A stretch of DNA of 64,000 nucleotides from Rhizobium gallicum bv. gallicum R602sp (GTDB lineage Bacteria > Pseudomonadota > Alphaproteobacteria > Rhizobiales > Rhizobiaceae): contig NZ_CP006877.1 of NCBI RefSeq assembly GCF_000816845.1, positions 3,908,501 through 3,972,500 on the forward strand, given 5' to 3'. How positions within the stretch are numbered: position 1 is the stretch's first letter; every line of letters begins with the position of its first letter. Under the pieces are notes generated by a model. It saw nothing but the letters and a program-made list of their open reading frames with translations. It did no database searches and had not been told where the DNA came from. Below are positions 41,708 to 49,681 of this stretch, one piece after another. Position numbers and translations under genes: made by a program.

Positions 41708-42217
41708 TCAGGCCGTCACTTTCAAGACAAGCGGCTTATGGCCGGTCGCTTCCATGAAGCGAATGAGATCTGCGCTTGCAATCGACGTCGTCGCATCGTT
41801 GGATAACGGATGGCAATTGACGACCTCCTCCTTCATCAAGTCCGCATCGAGCACGAAGGTCACATTGTTCCCCATGTCGTTGATGGCGCCAAAGGCGGTG
41901 ACCGCGCCGGGGATCACGCCAAGATACTCCATCAGCTTTTCCGCCTTGCCGAACGAAACCTTGCTGGCGGCGCCGATCAGCGCATGCACGGTCTTGAGAT
42001 CGACAACGGCATGTTCCTCGACCGTCAGCAGGAAGAACTGATCCTTCTTATCTTTCACGAAAAGGTTTTTTGTATGCCCGCCGGGAATAGCATCGCGCAG
42101 CGACACCGATTCGGCCACGGTGAAGACTGGAGCATGCTCATGCGTCCTGTGCGCGATGCCAAGCCCGTCGAGGAAGGCGAAAAGTTCGTTCTTGTTTTTC
42201 GGCTTGGTTTCGGTCAT
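41708..42217 (-). CDS. YbaK/ProXp-type aminoacyl-tRNA deacylase
   Basis: A 169-residue protein of the prolyl-tRNA synthetase-associated (YbaK/PrdX) family: LFAFLDGLGIAHRTHEHAPVFTVAESVSLRDAIPGGHTKNLFVKDKKDQFFLLTVEEHAVVDLK. The GGHTKNLFLKD pattern, with its conserved Lys, is typical of PrdX/ProXp-ala editing proteins that hydrolyse Ala-tRNAPro. The ATG at 42217 starts the conserved part; the upstream open frame was rejected. Confidence 0.88.
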   Translation of the reverse strand: MTETKPKNKNELFAFLDGLGIAHRTHEHAPVFTVAESVSLRDAIPGGHTKNLFVKDKKDQFFLLTVEEHAVVDLKTVHALIGAASKVSFGKAEKLMEYLGVIPGAVTAFGAINDMGNNVTFVLDADLMKEEVVNCHPLSNDATTSIASADLIRFMEATGHKPLVLKVTA

Positions 42218-42470
42218 CGCGGCATCCGTGCGGAAAGAAGGAGATAAGATGCCCTGATTAAGTCGGAGGGACGTGTTTTGCAATGTTCGGGATCGACGCT
42301 TACCCCTGAATTTGCGGCAGTTTGCCAAAGCGCCTCTGAAGGCGTGGGATTTTTCTTGGTCTTTGCGTGATTTCCCTGTTGCATTTAAAAATCGATTGGG
42401 CCATATAGCGCCCGTCGCCGCAAGGTGGCAGCCCACGGTCCACCAACTACCCCGGACCGATGCGGATTGA

Positions 42471-42545
42471 GCGGGTGTAGCTCAGGGGTAGAGCACAACC
42501 TTGCCAAGGTTGGGGTCGAGGGTTCAAATCCCTTCGCCCGCTCCA
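42471..42545 (+). tRNA. tRNA-Gly (anticodon GCC)
   Basis: A complete cloverleaf of 75 bases including an encoded CCA end: acceptor GCGGGTG pairs with CGCCCGC, D-arm GCTCAGGGGTAGAGC, anticodon stem-loop ACCTTGCCAAGGT with GCC at its centre, and T-arm GAGGGTTCAAATCCCTTC. Its 3' half is duplicated at 45346-45382, so it is an integration site. Confidence 0.97.
42500..42536 (+). repeat. attachment-site-like repeat, left copy (within tRNA-Gly)
   Basis: Bases 42500-42536, running from the anticodon stem-loop to the acceptor stem, are repeated at 45346-45382 with 35 of 37 identities. tRNA integrases typically use this part of the gene as att core. Confidence 0.6.
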
Positions 42546-42556
42546 GTTTCGCCTTT

Positions 42557-42600
42557 GTCCGACCCGGAGACATCGGTAACACTTTGTACCTAACACATGG
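42557..42600 (-). mobile_element. Terminal end of the IS481-family remnant
   Basis: TGTCCGACCCGGAGACATCG followed by GTAACACTTTGTACC is the familiar end sequence of rhizobial IS481 elements (on the minus strand GTTACCGATGTCTCCGGGTCGGACA). Joining across the IS3 element restores the transposase C-terminus ...RLSPMC and a stop. It begins 11 bases after the tRNA. Confidence 0.7.
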
Positions 42601-42629
42601 TGGACTGCACCCCTTTGGTGAGACAGCAA

Positions 42630-43640
42630 TCAGTAACAGTTCTCCCGGCTGTGAATTGCGTCTGGTGTCTCTTGCCGCTGTTGCAAGAGACTGGCTTCGT
42701 AAGCGTCCGGCGCGAGATAGTCGAGGGCCGAGTGCAGGCGCTGCCTGTTGTAGACCACCTCGATGAATTCGCCGATCCTAGTCCTTGCATCGTCCAGGTC
42801 GCGATACGCCTGACCATCCACCTCCTCTTCCTTCAGGGTCCTCATGAATCTCTCGGCCTTCGCATTATCGTAGGGATTGCCGACGCGGCTCATGCTCGGC
42901 TGGATGCCGTGGTCTGCAAGTCGTGCCGCATAGTCGGCGCAGGCATATTGGACGCCGCGGTCGCTATGGTGAATGACGCTATCAGGTCGCGGCCGGCGAG
43001 CCGCAACCGCCATGTCGAATGCCTCAATGGCAAGTTCCGCTTTCAGATGGGTTGCAATCGCCCAGCCGATGACCTTGCGACTGAAAGCGTCGAGGACGAT
43101 CGCCAGGAATGCGAACTCCTCGGCGAGATGAACGTAGGTGATGTCGGCGACCCAGAGCTGGTCGATGTCGGTCAGTTGAAGACCTCGAGCCAGGTTGGGC
43201 ACGATGCACCAGTCATGCCTGGAGTCGGTTGTCATCGGCACGAACGGGGATTTGCGCAGACACAGCAGATTATCCTCCCGCATCAGGCGCAGCACGCGCT
43301 TGTGGTTGGCACGCCAGCCTTCTCGGCTCAAAAGCACGGCGATTCTTCGGTAGCCGTAATGCCGGTTGGCGAGCGCCAGGCGTTGGAGGGTGTCGCGCAG
43401 CCCCATTTCCTCCCTGCGCGGCGCCGTCGCCTGCCAATGACGATAGTAGCCCGCGCGGCTCACCCGAGCCAGCCGGCACATTCGTTCCACACTGATTTGG
43501 CCTTGCAGCCCGGACGCCATCATCGCTTCGATGACCGTGTAGATGCCGTCCCGCCAGGCTTGCCACTCCGCTGGCGTGCTGTCCCGACGTGCTGCAAGGC
43601 CTTTTGAAAAAATCAATATCGGCCGCTTGCTGTCCGACAA
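42630..43640 (-). CDS. IS3-family transposase OrfB (DDE integrase)
   Basis: A 336-codon open frame. It has an HTH_21-like block (VERMCRLARVSRAGYYRHWQA), then an rve integrase core with Asp in LWVADITYVHL, Asp in IHHSDRGVQYACADY and Glu in NAKAERFMRTLKEEEV, the DDE triad. The frame begins in the overlap with orfA at a TTG without a ribosome site, so OrfB is probably made only as an OrfAB fusion. The fusion needs a shift at the six-T run (43607-43612): dropping one T there joins the two frames into one. Confidence 0.9.
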   Translation of the reverse strand: MSDSKRPILIFSKGLAARRDSTPAEWQAWRDGIYTVIEAMMASGLQGQISVERMCRLARVSRAGYYRHWQATAPRREEMGLRDTLQRLALANRHYGYRRIAVLLSREGWRANHKRVLRLMREDNLLCLRKSPFVPMTTDSRHDWCIVPNLARGLQLTDIDQLWVADITYVHLAEEFAFLAIVLDAFSRKVIGWAIATHLKAELAIEAFDMAVAARRPRPDSVIHHSDRGVQYACADYAARLADHGIQPSMSRVGNPYDNAKAERFMRTLKEEEVDGQAYRDLDDARTRIGEFIEVVYNRQRLHSALDYLAPDAYEASLLQQRQETPDAIHSRENCY

Positions 43641-43938
43641 GCCGCTCTAATTCCGCAATCCGCGCAAGCGCTCTCAAGAGTTCGTCGCTCGAGGAAGACT
43701 GCAGCGCGCCAGCTTCCGGTTGCTCATCGCTCGCTGCTGCGTCTCGCTGCGGACGTCCGCCTTCTCGCAACGCCGACGCTGCGCCAACTCGGAACTGCTT
43801 TTGCCACTGATAAAGGCCCTTGCGCGAAATCCCCAACTCGCGAGCAAGCTTGCTGACATTGGCGCCGGCAGCCATTCGCTGAACCGCTGCCAGCTTAACC
43901 TCGCGACTGAACCGCCGCCCAGGATCGTCCGTCCTCAT
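43270..43938 (-). CDS. IS3-family transposase OrfA
   Basis: It starts at the ATG at 43938 behind a perfect AGGAGG. The first 110 codons are OrfA: an HTH (REVKLAAVQRMAAGANVSKLARELGISRKGLYQWQKQF) and a leucine-zipper-like helix ending in ELERLVGQQAADIDFF. After the six-T run the zero frame continues without similarity, antiparallel in meaning to orfB codons, to a stop at 43270. The real OrfA product therefore probably ends or slips near 43607. Confidence 0.8.
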   Translation of the reverse strand: MRTDDPGRRFSREVKLAAVQRMAAGANVSKLARELGISRKGLYQWQKQFRVGAASALREGGRPQRDAAASDEQPEAGALQSSSSDELLRALARIAELERLVGQQAADIDFFKRPCSTSGQHASGVASLAGRHLHGHRSDDGVRAARPNQCGTNVPAGSGEPRGLLSSLAGDGAAQGGNGAARHPPTPGARQPALRLPKNRRAFEPRRLACQPQARAAPDAGG

Positions 43939-43997
43939 TAGTCCTCCTAACGGAGAACTGTTACCATGCTTTTGTCTCAAAATCGGGGAGCACTACA

Positions 43998-44280
43998 ATG
44001 GGTGACAACCTCGTGCCGAACGGGTTGTCGATGGTTTGCAAAGTCCTCTGCTCCAGGTCGATATATCCCAGATCATAATGCATGAAGCTGACGAGCCAAA
44101 TGCCGTCGTCGACTTCCTTGATTCCCAGTTTCTGGCCGGCCAGCACGGTCGAGATGTTGACCTTCTTGCGATAGATGCAGATGCGGCCGCAATTGGCGAC
44201 CAGCGCATCTCTGTAATCGATCCCGACCAGGCCACAAGCCATCGTTTGGAAGAATTCTCTTTTTGCCGGCACGCACCTAG
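43998..44280 (-). pseudogene. C-terminal remnant of an IS481-family transposase
   Basis: The minus strand encodes NCGRICIYRKKVNISTVLAG and then QKLGIKEVDDGIWLVSFMHYDLGYIDLEQRTLQTIDNPFGTRLSP, the C-terminus of a common rhizobial IS481 transposase. The integrase core and N-terminus are missing: similarity fades at about 44230 and the fragment abuts an IS66 scrap at 44280. The final Met-Cys-stop is displaced to the other side of the IS3 element. Confidence 0.82.
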
Positions 44281-44400
44281 GCGACCATCGCAACGCTCAT
44301 TCAGACCGCCAAGATGAACGATGTCGATCCGCTGGCATGGTTGGCGCAGACCCTCGAGCGCATCGCAGCGGGTGGCCAGCCAGCGAAATCGAACCCTCAT
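44281..44400 (+). pseudogene. IS66-family transposase (TnpC) C-terminal scrap
   Basis: The plus strand reads ATIATLIQTAKMNDVDPLAWLAQTLERIAAG, the signature C-terminal end of IS66 TnpC. It is then followed by frameshifted remains of the usual GWPASEIDALMPWN ending (GGQPAKSNPHAVKF in the zero frame). Only about 40 codons survive. Confidence 0.8.
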
Positions 44401-44460
44401 GCCGTGAAATTTTGCAATGTAACGGCCTTTGTTCATCGCTTGCCACGCAAGGCGCCCGGT

Positions 44461-45042
44461 TTAGGCCACTATGAAATCATAGCGGCCGAATTTTCCGTCG
44501 CTCGTCGCCCTGACATCGAGCAACAAGGCTGCGTTGAATATCCGGTCACGTTCATTGTCCGGCTCGCCGGGAAAATAAAGCTGCGTCGTCAGCACGTTTC
44601 CGCCGGGCCGTTGGACTTTCAGGTGGTAATGCCGGGTGCGGCCGGGATAGACCCCTGGCACGATCGTCTCAAACCACCATTTGCCTTCAGCATCGGTGAA
44701 TTGATGCCCGCGGAGTTTGTATCCGCTGTTGTCATAGGTGCCAATCTCATTGGCGTGCCACAACTCGATCAACGCTTTTGCGACGGGCTGGCAGTTCTCG
44801 GTCAGTACGTAACCGGCAAGCGTCATCGGTTCACCGCCCGGTGCATCGCTCGCGAAATCCTGTTTTTCAGGGCTCTCCGGCGTGAAATACGGGCCTTCGG
44901 TCTGCGCTGGCGTCAGATCGTCGTCATCATCGCAAGTTGGTGTGCGCGACAGCTGCACAGGAACGCCGGCTGCATGGCTGAGTCTCGAAAGCACAATCGG
45001 CGTGGCAACGAAGCCCATAAGGAAATGTCGCCGGGTCGGCAT
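44461..45042 (-). CDS. Exported intradiol ring-cleavage dioxygenase family protein
   Basis: A 193-residue protein with a twin-arginine-type signal (MPTRRHFLMGFVATPIVLSRLSHA) followed by an intradiol dioxygenase beta-sandwich: TPAQTEGPYFTPESP, ALIELWHANEIGTYD, GKWWFETIVPGVYPGRTRHYHLKV. The Fe(III) ligand set Tyr, Tyr, His, His can be placed in GTYD, VYPGRTRHYH (Tyr plus two His). Secreted single-domain members cleave aromatic diols such as catechols, but the substrate is unknown. It lies inside the tRNA-bounded island remnant beside transposase scraps, with no catabolic partners nearby. Confidence 0.85.
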   Translation of the reverse strand: MPTRRHFLMGFVATPIVLSRLSHAAGVPVQLSRTPTCDDDDDLTPAQTEGPYFTPESPEKQDFASDAPGGEPMTLAGYVLTENCQPVAKALIELWHANEIGTYDNSGYKLRGHQFTDAEGKWWFETIVPGVYPGRTRHYHLKVQRPGGNVLTTQLYFPGEPDNERDRIFNAALLLDVRATSDGKFGRYDFIVA

Positions 45043-45345
45043 GGCGTTTTATCTCCCTAACATGCAAACCAAGATCCTTGCGGCTCCATTGGGCAGAAGT
45101 GGGGCGGGTCGCAAGGAATTTGGGTACTGACAAGTTGTAGCGGCGCGCAGGGCCAAATGCCTTGCTGTTGGCTGCGGTAAGGGCGCGGTCACAGTCACCG
45201 GATTTCGGCCACGTGCAATCTATTTCCACGAGCGTGTTATGCACTTCGCGCCACAATCATCGAGCGCTCCGCGCAAAAACCGCTCCTTTTAAAACTGAAG
45301 CGAATTCTGCCGTACGGGCACGATTCTACGACGTCGTACTTTATG

Positions 45346-45382
45346 CTTGCCAAGGTTGGGGGCGAGGGTTCAAATTCCTTCG
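45346..45382 (+). repeat. attachment-site-like repeat, right copy (tRNA-Gly 3' half)
   Basis: CTTGCCAAGGTTGGGGGCGA followed by GGGTTCAAATTCCTTCG repeats 42500-42536 with two mismatches, and no acceptor or D-arm precedes it, so it is not a tRNA gene. The surrounding 45043-45577 gap (535 bases) is otherwise without a recognisable gene; a plausible minus-strand frame at 45050-45256 has no similarity I recognise. Confidence 0.65.
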
Positions 45383-45577
45383 ACTCTCAAGTTTTCGTAT
45401 GAATACCAAATATTTACAATAACCCGCCGTAAGTCGATTTAGTGTTTTAAATCCATGTCGCCACGTCAGCGCCAAAACGACCGATCGCAACCATTTGCCG
45501 CACTATCTGAAAAGAATTTGATTTGCGCGCAATGCATCGCCATGTTGGGCGAGGGCGGGCAACGGTTGGTTTGATGT

Positions 45578-46909
45578 ATGCTGCAACGAATTGACGACAC
45601 GGATGCCGCCCTGATCGACAGGCTGCAGAAATCCGCATTCGACTATTTTCTGAGATATTCCAATCCCGAAAACGGCCTGGTCGCGGATACGTCAGTGGCC
45701 GGGGTTCCTTGCAGCATCGCTGCCGTCGGCTTTGCGCTCTCCAGCTATGCAGTCGCCGCCGAACGCGGATGGATGACGCGCCGAGAAGCGGCAGGCAGGT
45801 CAGTCACGACGCTGCGTTTCTTTGCCGGGAGCCATCAGGGACGCGAACGCCACGCGACCGGCTATCGCGGCTTCTATTACCACTTCCTGCATATGGATAG
45901 CGGCCACAGGGCCTGGAACAGCGAGCTCTCGACAATCGACACGACCTTGCTCGTCGCCGGCATGCTGACGGCTGCGGCCTATTTCGATCGGACCGATGCG
46001 GTGGAGACGGAAATCCGCGAGCTTGCGAAATTCATCTATGAGCGCATCGACTGGCATTGGGCGTTGAACAAGGGGCAGACTGTCAGTATGGGGTGGAAGC
46101 CAGGCAGTGGTTTTCTGCGCTGGCGCTGGCAGGGATACGACGAAGCGATCCTGCTCTATATGCTGGCACTTGCTTCGCCGACCCATCCAATCCCGCCATC
46201 GAGCTACGATGCCTTCGTCTCAAGCTATTCCTGGATGCTCTTCGGCAAGCAGCCCTATCTCTATGCTGGACCGTTCTTCATTCACCTTTTCCCGCATGCC
46301 TGGATCGACTTCCGCGGGATTAACGACAAAGAGATGGCCGCCCGCGACTGGGACTATTTCCGCAACACACAGGTTTCGATCGCCGTGCAGCGCGATTATG
46401 CCGAGCGCAACCCCGGACACTTCGTTGGCTACAATAAGGATGTCTGGGGACTTTCCGCCTCCGACGGCCCGCCTCCAACGCGCAACATGCGTGGCGGCCG
46501 GCGTCAGAAGGTTCTGGGTTACGCCGCCCGCGGTGCACCGCTTGGCCCGGATGACGGGACAATTGCACCTTGGGCGGCGGTTGCGGCATTGCCCTTTGAC
46601 CGGCAGGCGTCGCTTGATGGCCTAAAGGCGCTGCTCGCCGCCTATCCTGATCTGCTCTGCGAAGGCCGCTTTCCAGGTGGCTTCAACCCGACGGTGAAGA
46701 CTGCTCGGCCTGAAGGCTGGGTCGACGATCGATGCGTCGCGATCGACCAAGGACTGCTGGTGATGACGGTCGAAAACGACCGGTCGGAGTTCATCTGGAA
46801 CCTGATGCGGCAGTCGCCGGTCATCCGTCTCGGCCTTGAACGCGCCGGTTTTACGGGCGGCTGGCTGGAGCAGGCGGAAACGGAAAGGGTTTCGCGAAAG
46901 ACGGCTTAA
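45578..46909 (+). CDS. Glycoamylase-family protein (GH144/PF10091 type)
   Basis: A 443-residue protein of the glycoamylase domain family, which includes GH144 endo-beta-1,2-glucanases and the C-terminal domain of cyclic beta-1,2-glucan synthase. Signatures: LQKSAFDYFLRYSNPENGLVADTS, ATGYRGFYYHFLHMDSG, LSTIDTTLLVAGMLTAAAYF, PHAWIDFRGINDKEM and VWGLSASDGP. No signal peptide is visible, so it may act in the cytoplasm on beta-1,2-glucan or another glucan. It begins 195 bases after the right att-like repeat and may be the first chromosomal gene beyond the island. Its stop overlaps the fbpC stop by 4 bases. Confidence 0.85.
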   Translation: MLQRIDDTDAALIDRLQKSAFDYFLRYSNPENGLVADTSVAGVPCSIAAVGFALSSYAVAAERGWMTRREAAGRSVTTLRFFAGSHQGRERHATGYRGFYYHFLHMDSGHRAWNSELSTIDTTLLVAGMLTAAAYFDRTDAVETEIRELAKFIYERIDWHWALNKGQTVSMGWKPGSGFLRWRWQGYDEAILLYMLALASPTHPIPPSSYDAFVSSYSWMLFGKQPYLYAGPFFIHLFPHAWIDFRGINDKEMAARDWDYFRNTQVSIAVQRDYAERNPGHFVGYNKDVWGLSASDGPPPTRNMRGGRRQKVLGYAARGAPLGPDDGTIAPWAAVAALPFDRQASLDGLKALLAAYPDLLCEGRFPGGFNPTVKTARPEGWVDDRCVAIDQGLLVMTVENDRSEFIWNLMRQSPVIRLGLERAGFTGGWLEQAETERVSRKTA

Positions 46910-47946
46910 GGGCGGCCGAAGACATGCGCCTTGCCGGCGATATCAAGGCGAACACGATCGCCGCGTTCGGGCAAGGCCACGCTGGATGTCTTGATGAAGA
47001 TCGGCGGCAGCGCCACGCCTTCCAGCGACACCGCCACGGTGCAGGTTGCGCCGCCGAACTCGACCTCGACGACACGACCACCATAGGCGGGCTCGCTTTC
47101 ATCGGCAACGACGCGAATCTGCTCCGGCCGCAGCATGATCTCGGCCTTGCCTTGATGGCTGCCTTCCACTGCGACGCGGCCGAGCGCGCAATCGGCAAAG
47201 CCATTTCGGACAATTGCCGGAAGCATCACCGCATCGCCCAGGAAAAGGGCGGTCTCGCGGTCCTTCGGCTGCAGGTAGAGCGATTGCGGTGAACCTGCTT
47301 GGATCAGCTTGCCTTCCCTGAGCACCGCGACCTGATCGGCAAAGGAGAGAGCCTCTGCCTGATCATGGGTTACGAGTATCGTCGTGATATCGGCCGTCTG
47401 CAGCACGCGCGCGACAGCCTTGCGCATGTGTTCGCGAAGGCCGGTATCGAGCGCCGAGAAGGGCTCGTCGAGCAGCATGAGGCGCGGCTTGCGGCCGAGG
47501 GCTCTCGCCAGTGCCACGCGCTGCTGCTGGCCGCCGGAAAGCTGGTGGGGACGGCGCGTCAGCATGTTGCGGTCGAGCTCGACCATATCCAGTAGTTCGA
47601 CGATCCGCTTTTTGCGATCGGGAGCGCCCCGTTCGAAGCCGAAGCCGATATTGTCGGCAACGCTCAAATGCGGGAAGAGCGCACCGTCCTGCGAGACGAT
47701 GCCGATGCCGCGCTTGTGCGCGGGAACGGCTGCCGCTCCATCGGCGAGCACTTCGCCGTTCAGGACGACCTGCCCTTCATCGGGCCGCTCGAAGCCGGCG
47801 ACGATGCGCAGCAATGTCGTTTTGCCGGAACCTGAGGGGCCGACGACGGCGGTGCGGCTGCCGGCGGCCACGTCCAGCGTCACCTTGTCCAGCGCTGTCA
47901 CTGGGCCATAGCGCTTGCTGACAGACTGGATCGTAAGCAAGGTCAT
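46906..47946 (-). CDS. fbpC: Fe(III) ABC transporter ATP-binding protein
   Basis: A 346-residue importer ATPase: Walker [19 protein letters not shown] (about residues 36-53), signature [15 protein letters not shown], Walker [14 protein letters not shown]-loop VTHDQAEAL, then a TOBE-type C-terminal regulatory domain. With the neighbouring FbpA/FbpB-like proteins it forms a ferric-iron (AfuABC/FbpABC) uptake system; polyamine or sulfate ATPases look similar, and context decides. It overlaps fbpB by 4 bases. Confidence 0.92.
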   Translation of the reverse strand: MTLLTIQSVSKRYGPVTALDKVTLDVAAGSRTAVVGPSGSGKTTLLRIVAGFERPDEGQVVLNGEVLADGAAAVPAHKRGIGIVSQDGALFPHLSVADNIGFGFERGAPDRKKRIVELLDMVELDRNMLTRRPHQLSGGQQQRVALARALGRKPRLMLLDEPFSALDTGLREHMRKAVARVLQTADITTILVTHDQAEALSFADQVAVLREGKLIQAGSPQSLYLQPKDRETALFLGDAVMLPAIVRNGFADCALGRVAVEGSHQGKAEIMLRPEQIRVVADESEPAYGGRVVEVEFGGATCTVAVSLEGVALPPIFIKTSSVALPERGDRVRLDIAGKAHVFGRP

Positions 47947-49544
47947 TGGCCGGCGGTCCGTTTCGATTGGGCATAGAGAACAAGGGTCAGCGGCAGCGAC
48001 AGCACTATCATCATCACCGCATAGGGAGCGGCCGACACATAGTCGATTTCGCTGGTCAGCGACCAGAATTTCGTTGCCAGCGTTTCAACACCGTTAGGCG
48101 ACAACATCAGCGTTGCCGTCAGTTCGTTGGTGATGCCAAGAGCCGACAGCGCAATGCTTGCAGCAAAGCCCGGGGCAGCAAGGCGCATGGTAATCTGGCG
48201 CACGGCCTGCGACGGCGTGCGTCCCAGGCACATGGCAGCCCGTTCCAGCTCCACAGGCGCTTGTGCGATGCTGGCACGAAGGCCGACCATCGCACGTGGC
48301 AGGAAGAGCAGGACATAGGCAACGATGAGGGTCGCAAAAGTCTGGTAGAGCGGCAGCGCCAGCCGCACGGTGATCGTCACCAATGCCAGCGCCACGACGA
48401 CGCCTGGAAGCGAGCCGACATAATAATGGCAGGCTTCGAGCAAACGCTGGAATCGCCCCGGCGCGCGGACCGACAGCCAGGCCATGGGCGCGGCCGCGAT
48501 CGTCGTCAGCACGCCGCCTGCAACCGCAAGGACGATCGTTTGAACGAACGCATTTCCGACCGCATCCAGCCGCCAGATCTCGCCGCCGCCGAGATAGAGC
48601 CAGCGGCCGAGCGTCATGAGCGGAACGCCGAGCGTCAGCACCGCGAGCGTGCCCGGCAGCAGAATGGCAGGTACGACAAACCAGCCAAGACGGCGGCGAT
48701 CGGCCGGCCGTGCGGAACCGGAGCCGACGCGGGCGTAGCGTTCGTTGCCACGCAGCAGGATTTCGAGGCCGAGCAGGAAAAGGCAGCAGGCGACGAGCAC
48801 ACCGCCGAGCATATTGGCTGCGGGGCTGTTATAGGCCGACTGGAACTGATCGACGATCGCGGTCGAAAAGGTGTCGAAGCGGATCATCACGTAAAGGCCG
48901 TATTCCGACAGGAGATGCAGCCCGATCAAGAGCGAGCCTCCACAGATCGCAAGCCGCAACTGCGGCAGGATCGTACGGAAGAAGACACGCCAGGGATCGA
49001 GGCCAAGCGACGCCGCCGCATCCTCGATCGCCGGATCGAGGCGGCGAAGAGCAGCAGCGACCGGCAGGTAGAGAAAAGGATAATAGGCGAGCACGGAAAC
49101 GAAGACACCGCTCTGCAGGCCGCGCATGCCGGGAACGAGGCTCACCCAGGCATAGCTGTGGACGAAGGCTGGAACGGCAAGCGGCGCAACGGCAAGCCAG
49201 GACCACAACCGCGGAAACGGCACATTGGTCCGCTCCGTCAGCCAAGCGAGCGTCACGGCAAGAGCAATCGACAGGGGAATGGTGAGCGCTTCGAGCAGGA
49301 TCGTGTTGACGAGCAGCTCGCCGACGCGTGGCCGCAAGACCAACTCCTTGACCGTCTGCCAGCCGACATTGATGGTAATCCAACCGATGAAGCCGAGCGG
49401 CACGAGGCTCATAAGTGCGACGAGCGTTGCAAAGACGACGACGGAGGCGTGCGGCATGCGCCCGCGCAGCAAACCTGTTCCGCTGACTGGCGCTCCATTG
49501 CCGGGCGCGAGCCCGGAAACAAGCGATCTGTTGTCTTGCAGCAA
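47943..49544 (-). CDS. fbpB: Fe(III) ABC transporter permease (fused double-domain)
   Basis: A 533-residue permease with two tandem BPD_transp_1 domains (about 12 membrane segments), the FbpB/ThiP-like fused form. EAA-like loops occur in each half ([25 protein letters not shown] and [27 protein letters not shown]). The listed start is a TTG with a plausible leader; an alternative is the ATG at 49457 ([15 protein letters not shown]), nearer the first helix. It is separated from fbpA by a terminator-like hairpin. Confidence 0.9.
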   Translation of the reverse strand: MLQDNRSLVSGLAPGNGAPVSGTGLLRGRMPHASVVVFATLVALMSLVPLGFIGWITINVGWQTVKELVLRPRVGELLVNTILLEALTIPLSIALAVTLAWLTERTNVPFPRLWSWLAVAPLAVPAFVHSYAWVSLVPGMRGLQSGVFVSVLAYYPFLYLPVAAALRRLDPAIEDAAASLGLDPWRVFFRTILPQLRLAICGGSLLIGLHLLSEYGLYVMIRFDTFSTAIVDQFQSAYNSPAANMLGGVLVACCLFLLGLEILLRGNERYARVGSGSARPADRRRLGWFVVPAILLPGTLAVLTLGVPLMTLGRWLYLGGGEIWRLDAVGNAFVQTIVLAVAGGVLTTIAAAPMAWLSVRAPGRFQRLLEACHYYVGSLPGVVVALALVTITVRLALPLYQTFATLIVAYVLLFLPRAMVGLRASIAQAPVELERAAMCLGRTPSQAVRQITMRLAAPGFAASIALSALGITNELTATLMLSPNGVETLATKFWSLTSEIDYVSAAPYAVMMIVLSLPLTLVLYAQSKRTAGQ

Positions 49545-49564
49545 GGCCGACGCCTTTGATACGC

Positions 49565-49605
49565 TGAAAAAAGGAAGGCAACCGCCTCTTTTTGAAGCGG
49601 TTGCC
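49565..49605 (-). terminator. Hairpin between fbpA and fbpB (attenuator-like)
   Basis: On the minus strand GGCAACCGC pairs with GCGGTTGCC around an 11-base loop and is followed by TTCCTTTTTTC. It lies 77 bases after the fbpA stop and before fbpB, so it likely reduces readthrough, giving more binding protein than permease. Confidence 0.75.
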
Positions 49606-49681
49606 GGATTGGGTCATGCCCTAAGGTTTTCTTGAGCCAAAAGCAATAGTTTTGACTCGATCCGGCCTGCGGCAGAGAGGC

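Larger units (their letters stand above)
42601..43997 (-). mobile_element. IS3-family insertion sequence (1397 bp)
   Basis: The outer ends are TGGACTGCACCCC (left) and, in reverse complement, TGTAGTGCTCCCC (right). They extend into imperfect inverted repeats of about 45 bases that share GTAACAGTTCTCC inside. The element is flanked by a direct ATGG duplication (42597-42600 and 43998-44001). It carries orfA and orfB transposase genes on the minus strand and is inserted into an older IS481 remnant. The duplication shows a clean, recent insertion. Confidence 0.88.

Noticed and set aside
44314..45060. 248-codon plus-strand frame over the dioxygenase
   Set aside because: Only its first 30 codons are real IS66 remnant; the rest is antisense to the dioxygenase.
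45346..45382. Second tRNA gene
   Set aside because: Only the 3' half is present, with no D-arm or acceptor pairing; treated as an att-like duplication.
47946..49559. 537-codon plus-strand open frame
   Set aside because: Antisense to the iron permease; rich in Arg/Gln/Asp/His as expected from the complement of membrane-protein codons.
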